Assembly (NCBI GenBank): GCA_964400105.1
Contig: CAYNTG010000004.1
Coordinates: forward strand, 1 to 56,435
Direction: 5' to 3'
DNA length: 56,435 nt
DNA from: CAYNTG01 sp964400105
Lineage (GTDB): Bacteria > UBP14 > UBA6098
Position 1 is the stretch's first letter. Every line of letters begins with the position of its first letter. Of the stretch, positions 16,961 through 24,356 are shown in pieces. The notes beneath the pieces are model-generated. The model ran no database searches. It saw nothing but the letters and a program-made list of their open reading frames with translations, and had not been told where the DNA came from. The translations under genes and the position numbers were made by a program.

Positions 16961-16988
16961 AAAGCCCTCGTGTTCGAGGGCTTTTTTT
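16961..16988 (+). terminator. Rho-independent terminator after DUF1015 gene
   Basis: A perfect 10-bp stem AAAGCCCTCG / CGAGGGCTTT (16961-16970, 16975-16984) with loop TGTT and a T-run to 16988. Confidence 0.9.
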
Positions 16989-17002
16989 CGCTATACAGTG
17001 CC

Positions 17003-17129
17003 GGCGTCGGCACCACGAGATAATAATCTCGTGGCACCGGCGAGCCGCAGCGAAGATTTTTACTCCATCGACGATATCGCGATGCGGCTCGCCGTTCCGA
17101 CGTGCCGATAGGCACGTCGGGCCGACGCC
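17003..17129. repeat. Four-way (cloverleaf-like) palindromic element
   Basis: An outer 9-bp stem GGCGTCGGC (17003-17011) pairs with GCCGACGCC (17121-17129). Inside are three perfect hairpins. CCACGAGAT/ATCTCGTGG (17013-17034) has loop AATA. CGGCGAGCCGCA/TGCGGCTCGCCG (17038-17049, 17083-17094) has a 33-nt loop. CCGACGTGCC/GGCACGTCGG (17097-17120) has loop GATA. Only 0-3 nt separate the arms. No frame is conserved. It lies after a strong terminator and before the phoH promoter, so it is probably not part of either mRNA. It could be a structured RNA or a folded single-strand DNA element of a mobile family. Confidence 0.8.
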
Positions 17130-17157
17130 ACCCGGGCGGAAATTGCGATAGTTTGGG

Positions 17158-17186
17158 TTGACATCCATATCGCCGGAGCATATATT
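17158..17186 (+). promoter_or_regulatory. phoH promoter
   Basis: TTGACA (17158-17163), exactly 17 bp, TATATT (17181-17186): the best match to the promoter form used across this window. The -10 overlaps the possible TTG start at 17187, which excludes that start. Confidence 0.8.
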
Positions 17187-17246
17187 TTGGAGCTAACAAA
17201 CTCCGCCGGTGAACGACACAGGATGATCCCCAAATGGAAGGTTTCG

Positions 17247-18575
17247 ATGCCTCGCAAAAAAAGGCTATTCGTGATCGACACGAACGTCGTTCTACACGAT
17301 CATACAGCAATTTACAACTTTGAGGAGCACGATGTTGTAATTCCCATCGTGGTGCTCGAAGAACTCGATCATTTTAAAAAGGGCAACTCTCTCTTAAATT
17401 TCGAGGCGCGCGAATTCATTCGGAAGCTGGACGAGATCGCGGGCGACAAGCTTTTCACAAAGGGAATTTCCCTCGGAAAGGGTCGCGGCAAGCTATTCGT
17501 CGAGATGAGCAATCCAAATTCCGGCTTGGTCAGCAAAATATTCACCGAAAACAAACCGGATAATCGAATTTTAGCGCTTGCTGCGGAGCTTCAAACGACC
17601 CGCAAAGACCGCGACGTCATCCTCATATCGAAGGATATCAACCTTCGGATGAAGGCGAAGAGCATCGGTATTCAGGCCGAGGACTACGAAACGGGCAAGA
17701 TCGACAATATCGATCAGCTTTACACTGGCAGCGAAATCTTGACCGGCTTCGACAAAGCGATTATCTCGAGATTTTATGAACCGCCTTTCAGCGTGCCGGT
17801 CGATGAGCTTGGTTTGACAAAGGACCCCGTTCCAAATCAATATTTTATCCTGAAAAACGGATCGGCCAGCGTTCTTGCATATTACAACCATTCCGAGGGG
17901 GTCTGCGAACGCATCGATCGAAAAAGCGCCTATGGCATCGAACCGCGCAACGCCGAGCAAACCTTCGCGCTCGATGCTTTAACCAGGTCTGATATTAAGC
18001 TCGTAACCCTCACCGGCAGGGCCGGCACCGGCAAAACGCTTCTTGCTCTCGCGGCGGCGCTCCACCAAAGAAAGCGATACAGCCAGATATTCCTTGCGAG
18101 ACCGGTTGTGCCTTTGGGAAACCGCGATTTGGGCTTTCTTCCGGGCGATGTCGAGGATAAGCTCGCGCCGTATATGCAGCCACTCTACGATAATCTCGCG
18201 GTGATAAGACACCAATTCGAGCCGGAAAGCCTGGATAATCGGCGCATCGACCGGATGATCGATTCGGATAAGCTTACGATCTCCCCGTTGGCATATATTC
18301 GCGGACGCAGCCTCGATAAGATATTCTTCATCGTCGATGAGGCCCAAAACCTCACGCCGCACGAGGTGAAAACGATCATTACGCGCGTCGGAGAGGGAGC
18401 AAAAATCGTATTCAACGGAGACATTTACCAAATAGATACCCCTTATCTCGATACAAGGTCGAACGGATTGACATATCTCGTCGATAGGATGAAAGGCCAG
18501 GAGATATTCGGCCACGTCAATCTCGTTAAAGGCGAACGGAGCAAACTGGCGGATTTGGCAAGTAATTTGCTCTAA
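17247..18575 (+). CDS. phoH: PIN-PhoH family ATPase
   Basis: A 442-aa protein from ATG 17247 (GGAAGG six bases upstream; the promoter at 17158-17186 rules out the longer frame). The N-terminal PIN RNase domain (~1-150) shows the first acidic residue in FVIDTNVVLHD, then VVLEELDHFK, and the second acidic site in DVILISKDINLRMKA. The C-terminal PhoH domain (~205-442) has Walker A TGRAGTGKT and Walker B FFIVDEAQNLTP, followed by VKTIITRVG and GDIYQIDTPYLD. This is the PhoH2/YlaK arrangement, an ATP-driven RNA helicase/nuclease of the cytosol. A single-gene unit with its own promoter and terminator. Confidence 0.92.
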   Translation: MPRKKRLFVIDTNVVLHDHTAIYNFEEHDVVIPIVVLEELDHFKKGNSLLNFEAREFIRKLDEIAGDKLFTKGISLGKGRGKLFVEMSNPNSGLVSKIFTENKPDNRILALAAELQTTRKDRDVILISKDINLRMKAKSIGIQAEDYETGKIDNIDQLYTGSEILTGFDKAIISRFYEPPFSVPVDELGLTKDPVPNQYFILKNGSASVLAYYNHSEGVCERIDRKSAYGIEPRNAEQTFALDALTRSDIKLVTLTGRAGTGKTLLALAAALHQRKRYSQIFLARPVVPLGNRDLGFLPGDVEDKLAPYMQPLYDNLAVIRHQFEPESLDNRRIDRMIDSDKLTISPLAYIRGRSLDKIFFIVDEAQNLTPHEVKTIITRVGEGAKIVFNGDIYQIDTPYLDTRSNGLTYLVDRMKGQEIFGHVNLVKGERSKLADLASNLL

Positions 18576-18615
18576 AAACACCGGGCATATTGCCCTCCCC
18601 CCCCTGACAAAAACG

Positions 18616-18643
18616 AAGCCTAATTTGTTTATTAGGCTTTCAT
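18616..18643 (+). terminator. Rho-independent terminator after phoH
   Basis: AAGCCTAAT / ATTAGGCTT, a perfect 9-bp stem with a 6-nt loop, then a short T-run. It is 40 bp after the phoH stop. Confidence 0.75.
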
Positions 18644-18785
18644 TACCGAAACATTTTAGCGAAAGACGCATGTGTCTTTTGCTATAAAATATTAGTTATA
18701 TTGGGTTTAAAAAACTTGCAACAGGGTGAAGTTAGATTAAAATATTTAACGCAAAGAACATGAAAACGCTTAACGAACTATAATA

Positions 18786-19268
18786 ATGTCTGTATCGATA
18801 GATAAAGAAGGCGCACTGATATTCCTGCGCTTCGTTGAGAAGCTGATTTTGCTCGTGTCAAAATACGGTGGCGCGGGAAAAACCGTGAATATCATCCGTA
18901 AAAATAACTACTATGCTCATATCCTTAAAAACCCACCGGAGAACCCGATAGCCGGGATTACAACCTATGCAGGAATGATAGAGAAAATCCAACTTCCAAA
19001 GGAACCAACAATCGCAATTATGCTCTCCGGAAAAGGCCCGACGATCGATTCCGATTTTTATAAACAACCGGTCGAGGTTTATTATATTATCGAGGATAAT
19101 GTTAAGGAAGTCTCACAGGACGCCAAGATTGTTATCGAAAACGGAGGCTTTCGATATACCCGGCCGAGGGTCGGAGACCCGATAATCGATCTCTCCGTCA
19201 AAGGGATCGATAAGCTCGCGCAGCTTATATACCTCGATCTCAAGAGGATGATCGAGCGCGGATACTGA
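18786..19268 (+). CDS. Hypothetical protein, 160 aa
   Basis: A soluble-looking protein with no signal peptide or transmembrane segment. The sequence alternates beta-type hydrophobic stretches (PTIAIMLSGKG, PVEVYYIIEDN, AKIVIENGGFRY) and ends in a helix (GIDKLAQLIYLDLKRMIE). I do not recognise the family. A weak promoter (TTGCAA 18716, 16 bp, TAAAAT 18738) precedes it, and no Shine-Dalgarno is apparent. It stands alone on + between phoH and a convergent amidotransferase gene. Slightly AT-richer than its neighbours. It may be lineage-specific. Confidence 0.7.
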   Translation: MSVSIDKEGALIFLRFVEKLILLVSKYGGAGKTVNIIRKNNYYAHILKNPPENPIAGITTYAGMIEKIQLPKEPTIAIMLSGKGPTIDSDFYKQPVEVYYIIEDNVKEVSQDAKIVIENGGFRYTRPRVGDPIIDLSVKGIDKLAQLIYLDLKRMIERGY

Positions 19269-19281
19269 TTCAATTAAAATA

Positions 19282-20049
19282 TTAAGCGGAACATGAGGCC
19301 ACGAAGGCCGCAAATATTCTCGCGCTTTCCTCGTCATCCAATGCCTCTGGATGCCACTGAATCGACAGGAGCCATCGCGCATGACAGGAATGTTCCATCG
19401 CCTCGATAACGCCGTCCCCGGCGCGTGCCGACACCTCGAATCCATCCGCCAAAACATCGATTCCCTGATGATGACTCGAATTTACCATGTGATCGCCCGC
19501 TCCGATAACATCCGCAAGCAACGTCCCCGGCACGACATCGATGGAATGATATGTTCGCTTCTTTTCCGGCGTGCGATGGCCCTCCGGAATCGTATCGATG
19601 CCGCATATCGCGAAATCCTGAAAAAGCGTGCCTCCATAATAAGCATTGAGCACCTGATGGCCGCGACAAATCGCGAGAATCGGTCCGTGCGGGCGGATCA
19701 TATCCCAACGCCGAAGAAGCTCTAACTCGAACTCGTCACGTCGCCGCCGAATAATGCAATCCGAGCCGGCAATCTCCTCCTGGCCGAAAAGATCGGGCGC
19801 GAGGTCGCTGCCGCCGGAGAGCAATAATCCATCGATCTGCCGCACTATGGTGTCCAAAAGCGGCCAATGCTCCTTTTCTAAATTCGGGATTATCAACGGA
19901 ATCGCACCGTTTTTCGCTATCGGCTCGTAATATTCGCATTTGAGGTAATCGAAACATGCGTCCGGAAAGGCCGGACGCCCGATCTTTGTGGGTGCCCAGC
20001 TCGCGCCGATGCCGATTATCGGGGGACGTTTCACCTCAAAACCACGCAA
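19282..20049 (-). CDS. Class I glutamine amidotransferase (PuuD/C26-like)
   Basis: A 255-aa protein resembling gamma-glutamyl-gamma-aminobutyrate hydrolases, which split gamma-glutamyl amide bonds. Motifs: PIIGIGASW at the N-terminus; DGLLLSGGSDLAPDLFG at ~72-88; the nucleophile elbow ILAICRGHQVLNAYYGG with the catalytic Cys at ~124; NSSHHQGID at ~190; and the His-Glu pair in SIQWHPEAL at ~229-237. The start is either TTG at 20049, overlapping the upstream lipoprotein gene by 14 bp, or GTG at 20034 just after its stop; no good ribosome site decides. No polyamine genes are nearby, so the substrate is unknown. Confidence 0.87.
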   Translation of the reverse strand: MRGFEVKRPPIIGIGASWAPTKIGRPAFPDACFDYLKCEYYEPIAKNGAIPLIIPNLEKEHWPLLDTIVRQIDGLLLSGGSDLAPDLFGQEEIAGSDCIIRRRRDEFELELLRRWDMIRPHGPILAICRGHQVLNAYYGGTLFQDFAICGIDTIPEGHRTPEKKRTYHSIDVVPGTLLADVIGAGDHMVNSSHHQGIDVLADGFEVSARAGDGVIEAMEHSCHARWLLSIQWHPEALDDEESARIFAAFVASCSA

Positions 20050-21397
20050 GCTGAATCGACTGGCCGACCGAGGCCGTCAGCGTCGATGCGGTGGAACCTC
20101 CCACCGCGAGATATTCGAGCGAATAAACCGAGCCGCAATGTTTGGCGAAAACAATATCGCCGCCCTCCGAAACGGCCAACGCTTCGACCGTAGCCGCCTC
20201 CGATGTAAGATCGACGAGTTGGGTTATCGCACCGGAAAGGTCGCTCTTCAATATCTTATCCCCCAATGGATTTTTCGATACGAAATAGACGATGTCGTCC
20301 CCATCGACCGCGATAAACTGGAGATTATCGGCCATAAAAAGCAGCGTCGGATAAGCGCCGGTCTCCGCACTCCAATAATAAACCCGATTGCCGGAAACGA
20401 TGCACGCAACTGCATCTTCGGAATGAAGCCAATCGAAAGAGCTTACATCGTTGTAAATCGTCGAGGGCGTGATATTGTCGCCGTCCCCGACATCGCGGAT
20501 GTATAATTTTGGATTATACGATCCGCTTCCGCTTCGATACGCAACATATTCACCGCTTTGCGAAAACTCAAGTTCGCGACCGCCCTGCGAACTCGAAGCG
20601 AGAACCCTCTCTTCGCCTGTCTGGAGGTTTTTCAGAATGACATCCTCGCCTCGTCCGAAACCGAGGGTGTGTCCGTCCGGCGAAAGGGCTGGATACTTCT
20701 CCTCCGCCGGATCATCCGTGAGCTGCACCTCGATACCGAGCGATGGATTGACGGCGTAAATGTCCCCCGTCGAATATGGATCGTAAAGTATCCACGAGCG
20801 TTTCGGGGTGAATGCCACATGATATGGCGAGCCGCCTGTTAGCGGCGTGTAGCTCGCGCCCGGCGAATCGAAATATAGCGCCTCGATACTCGTTCCGCCC
20901 GGTCGCGATCTCGAAACGAATCCATCGAGCGGCGCAAGCGTATCGATATCGAAACTGAATGTATCCCCAAGCTCGATATAGAAAACCGCGCTTGCATGAA
21001 GCCAATTCCCGCCGAAATCCGCAGCATCCACCTCGACGGTCAACGTCCCGCCATAATCGAACTGCGTCGGCGAGATATATCGAAGGTCGAGGCCGTTGAA
21101 CGAGTTATCGATAAGCGACGGTGCAACCGTCGATCCGTTAATCCTCATCGCAACCGAGTCCGGATCGACCCCCGTCGCAAATTCGCCCGTATCGGCGATG
21201 CTCACCCACAACGTCTCCGATTGTGAAACCCCCACCGCGCCGTCTTCCGGCGTCCATTCGCGGACGAAAGGCGAGACGGTGTCGGTGGAATCGGACGGAT
21301 CGCCGTTATTCGGCTCCGTGCCGTTGTCGCAACCCACAAAAAATACCGCTCCCGCGAAGATCGTCGAGATTATTACAAAAACAATTATCCTTCTCAT
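20036..21397 (-). CDS. Lipoprotein with Ig and beta-propeller domains
   Basis: A 453-aa protein with AAGGAG before the ATG. The signal ends in a lipobox (IFAGAVFFVGC, Cys ~24), followed by a Gly/Asp/Ser linker. A Big_5-like Ig domain is at ~43-145 (EWTPEDGAVGVSQSETLWVS), then a TolB/WD40-like propeller from ~180: repeats such as VAFTPKRSWILYDP, YPALSPDGHTLGFGRGED and LEFSQSGEYVAYRSGSG. Anchored in a membrane, probably facing the periplasm or surface. It has no C-terminal sorting domain, unlike its upstream neighbour. Overlaps the amidotransferase gene. Confidence 0.82.
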   Translation of the reverse strand: MRRIIVFVIISTIFAGAVFFVGCDNGTEPNNGDPSDSTDTVSPFVREWTPEDGAVGVSQSETLWVSIADTGEFATGVDPDSVAMRINGSTVAPSLIDNSFNGLDLRYISPTQFDYGGTLTVEVDAADFGGNWLHASAVFYIELGDTFSFDIDTLAPLDGFVSRSRPGGTSIEALYFDSPGASYTPLTGGSPYHVAFTPKRSWILYDPYSTGDIYAVNPSLGIEVQLTDDPAEEKYPALSPDGHTLGFGRGEDVILKNLQTGEERVLASSSQGGRELEFSQSGEYVAYRSGSGSYNPKLYIRDVGDGDNITPSTIYNDVSSFDWLHSEDAVACIVSGNRVYYWSAETGAYPTLLFMADNLQFIAVDGDDIVYFVSKNPLGDKILKSDLSGAITQLVDLTSEAATVEALAVSEGGDIVFAKHCGSVYSLEYLAVGGSTASTLTASVGQSIQLAWF

Positions 21398-21475
21398 ATT
21401 ATCTCCTTGTAACCAAGCCGCAGGGGCGTGCGGTCACGCGCTCCTGCGGAAATATTGACCGCCGAATAAACATGC

Positions 21476-24217
21476 TCATTTCAAATACACGACTCGTTTC
21501 GTAACCTCTGCGCCTCCCCGGTCGGTGAACCTTGCCGTAGGCCCGTCTGGGTCTAACCGCGCACGAACGAGATAGACGCCAGAGCCGAGAGAGGCGTCGG
21601 GCTGCCAGATGATCTGCGTCGGCACGACCTGCGGTAACCCGCAGTTTATAACGGGCAGGTCGGCCACGATCCGTCCGGCGATGTCGAAAATCTGCACGCC
21701 GAACTGCCCGGAGCCCGGAAGGGCGCCGACGCCGGCGACGGAAATCCTCAGCGCGGAATTGAATGGGTTGGGATAGGTCGAGATACTGTTTTCAAGCGGC
21801 AATTTCCGCTCGGAAATAGCCATCTGTTCGACACGAACTTGCCAGCAGAAGGTTGTATCGTTTGGCGAATACCAATCCGGGTTGTCGGATAGTTCCGCAC
21901 AGACGATAATATCGACATCGTCGTCGAGATGCATTCCGAAGGCTCCGCTCTGAAGAACGACCGTATCGCCGCGAGCGGTAAAACCGCTGCCCGGTGATTC
22001 GAGAAGCGACATCGAAAGATCGTAGAACGCGAAATCGATGTGCGCCGGATCGACAACGACACCGGCTGGCGCGTCGCTCGCGACGATCCAAACATCGTCC
22101 GTGCCGACATGAAGCGTGCCGTCATCCGCCGGATAATGATCGCCGGGCAAAGGCGGTTCGAGATCCACGACGAAGCTGAAAACGAGCGGCGATTCGATGT
22201 CCGTGCCAATATCGTCCTCTGCGTGGAGGAGGTTCACGATGACCGTTTGGTCGTGTATATAGCTTGCCACCGGATCGACCGTCAGGATCGAATCGTCGAA
22301 GTCGAGCGCGGCGCTCGGCCACGAAAAAACGACACCGCCGACCGAAATCTCGATGCTCGTTTCGTCCACCCCATCCTCGTCGGCGATGCGAACCCGAACC
22401 TCCGGGTTCGCGCTCGCGACGACATCGCCATCGCGGGGCTGGATGGCCGATGCGTTCGGGCCGCCACCGGGATTAACATAAAAATCCCAGTTCTTCGTCG
22501 AGATATTCGGTTCGCAGACATCGGGCGAATCGCCAACTGTTATAACGACCGTATGTGTGCCTATCGGCGCGGCGGGAATGTCCGGAGTGAGTCGAATCGT
22601 GAAGCCGTCCCAGCTTAAATGCGCGTCGGGATAATCGAACGTATCGCCATCGAAAACGAAGACGAGCGTCGAGATATCGATACCGGTGATCGAATCGGCC
22701 AAATTCGCTGAAATTATCGAGGGGAAGCTGTCGAGAACCTGGCCCTCGCGGGGAATCTCGTTGTCGATAATCGGGGCCGCCAAATCGGCGGTGAAACTCC
22801 ACTCGACCGGCGAATCGATATGGTTGCCGAGACTGTCGGCAATATCGACGAGACCGAGCGAGATGCCCACTCCGCTTAGCCAATCGGAGGTAGGCGTATA
22901 GCGCAACGTGTCGCCGACGAAAACTATCGAAGACGAATATGCGGTAAGCGTATCCGTTCCGTTGTAAAAGATCGTCGAGTATTGATCGACGCCGTCCGGA
23001 TCGACGACGAGAAGCTCGACAGGGTAGCGATTGCAAGCCGTAACCATGAACGGCGACGGCTGAAGAACCATCACCTCCGGGGCGTTCAACACGGTCATCG
23101 CTTCGATACGCGTGGCATAGATATCCGTGGTCGCTCCGCGAGAATCTTCCCAGATCAAGAGATGATGATCGCCGTTACAAACCGATCGAATTTTCTGCTG
23201 CGTGCCGGAAGATATGCATATCGGAATTTCCGCGCCTATCAATGTGCCGCCTACGCTAATCCTTTGGCCGTAAATATCAGAAAGCAGGCCGCGACTGTCC
23301 TGCCATCCAACGAGATAGCCGACCCCATCGAACGAGACGCACGGTTTGACCTGATTACCATCGTAATACGATATGGGAAATGGTATTCCAGCTGGAATAC
23401 CGTCTTCGTCCAGCATGATTCCATAGATGTCCCGGCCGGAGGTCCCGCCATCGCGCTCGAAAACGACCAGAAATCCATCGCCGTGAGCGATAGCCGGGGC
23501 GGATTCCTCGTTCGTAACGGCGGCTATCGGGTATAGCCATGTCGTGTCGGAGCCGGCCATTCCATATGTAACTTTCTGCGCATAAATCCCCTGACCGGAA
23601 CCCGCAGAGTCCTCATAGACGACAACCCATAAACTATCCGCACGTGCCGCAGCAGGGGCTTTCTCGTTACCTTCCGCATCGCCGAGCTGCACCGGAATAG
23701 TCGATGTCATATCATCTTTCGTGATGCTAAAATAGACATCGCTGATTCCGAAAAGCCTTTCTTCCCACAACACCAAAAATCCGTTATTCGAGCCGGAAAC
23801 CCTCACGCTCTGGACACTTCCGTCCATTGTAGCTATCGGGAAATTTCCAAGATAAAGCGTGCCGTCCGGTTGAACAAGGTTGCCGTAAATCTGATATCCC
23901 GATCGGCGATCGGACCAAGCACCGAGGTAATACGACGATCCGAACGATACGTCGGGAATCTTCTGGAATCCGGTGAATGCGCATACCGGCGACTCGAATC
24001 CCGGCAGCGTGCCGCCCGCATCGATAATCCGCCCATAGATGTTTGGGTTGCCCGTTCCCGCACGGGCGTCCTCCCATATCGCGAAGAAGTCGGTGCCGTC
24101 CGTGCCGATCCCCGGCGCAAATTGCTGCCCCGCCGCAGTCGAGATAGTTATCTCTTGACAAAAAACTGGTAATGTTATAGATAAAAACAGCAACACTAAA
24201 CCATGTTTCCCAATCAT
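21476..24217 (-). CDS. Secreted seven-repeat propeller protein with sorting domain
   Basis: A 913-aa protein with AAGGACGG before the ATG and a signal peptide (GLVLLFLSITLPVFC). Residues ~28-390 hold seven ~50-residue repeats with the pattern W-x-D-x-R-x-G...DIYG (IWEDARAGTGNPNIYG, AWSDRRSGYQIYG, GWQDSRGLLSDIYG, IWEDSRGATTDIYA). Seven copies suit a seven-bladed beta-propeller. Four or so Big_5-like Ig domains follow (~400-800), then a C-terminal sorting domain (STYPNPFNSALRIS ... TKRVVYLK). Expected on the cell surface; it may bind a ligand or polymer. The family is unknown to me. Confidence 0.83.
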   Translation of the reverse strand: MIGKHGLVLLFLSITLPVFCQEITISTAAGQQFAPGIGTDGTDFFAIWEDARAGTGNPNIYGRIIDAGGTLPGFESPVCAFTGFQKIPDVSFGSSYYLGAWSDRRSGYQIYGNLVQPDGTLYLGNFPIATMDGSVQSVRVSGSNNGFLVLWEERLFGISDVYFSITKDDMTSTIPVQLGDAEGNEKAPAAARADSLWVVVYEDSAGSGQGIYAQKVTYGMAGSDTTWLYPIAAVTNEESAPAIAHGDGFLVVFERDGGTSGRDIYGIMLDEDGIPAGIPFPISYYDGNQVKPCVSFDGVGYLVGWQDSRGLLSDIYGQRISVGGTLIGAEIPICISSGTQQKIRSVCNGDHHLLIWEDSRGATTDIYATRIEAMTVLNAPEVMVLQPSPFMVTACNRYPVELLVVDPDGVDQYSTIFYNGTDTLTAYSSSIVFVGDTLRYTPTSDWLSGVGISLGLVDIADSLGNHIDSPVEWSFTADLAAPIIDNEIPREGQVLDSFPSIISANLADSITGIDISTLVFVFDGDTFDYPDAHLSWDGFTIRLTPDIPAAPIGTHTVVITVGDSPDVCEPNISTKNWDFYVNPGGGPNASAIQPRDGDVVASANPEVRVRIADEDGVDETSIEISVGGVVFSWPSAALDFDDSILTVDPVASYIHDQTVIVNLLHAEDDIGTDIESPLVFSFVVDLEPPLPGDHYPADDGTLHVGTDDVWIVASDAPAGVVVDPAHIDFAFYDLSMSLLESPGSGFTARGDTVVLQSGAFGMHLDDDVDIIVCAELSDNPDWYSPNDTTFCWQVRVEQMAISERKLPLENSISTYPNPFNSALRISVAGVGALPGSGQFGVQIFDIAGRIVADLPVINCGLPQVVPTQIIWQPDASLGSGVYLVRARLDPDGPTARFTDRGGAEVTKRVVYLK

Positions 24218-24356
24218 AGACCGTCCTTTAACACGTTTTTAATATACGATATTCTTAGATTATATATCCGATAAACCGCTAAATCAAGCCCAAATAGCCC
24301 ACGCTTCAGCAGTTTTGGGCTATCTCAATATCTAATTTTTATTTGGATTTACGGAT
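24218..24356. other. Intergenic region with hairpin downstream of pcrA reading end
   Basis: AGCCCAAA (near 24286) and TTTGGGCT (near 24313) can pair around a ~20-nt loop. T-rich sequence follows on the + strand, and A-rich sequence would follow on the - strand. On the - strand it sits after pcrA, as a possible weak terminator. No gene is seen. Confidence 0.35.
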
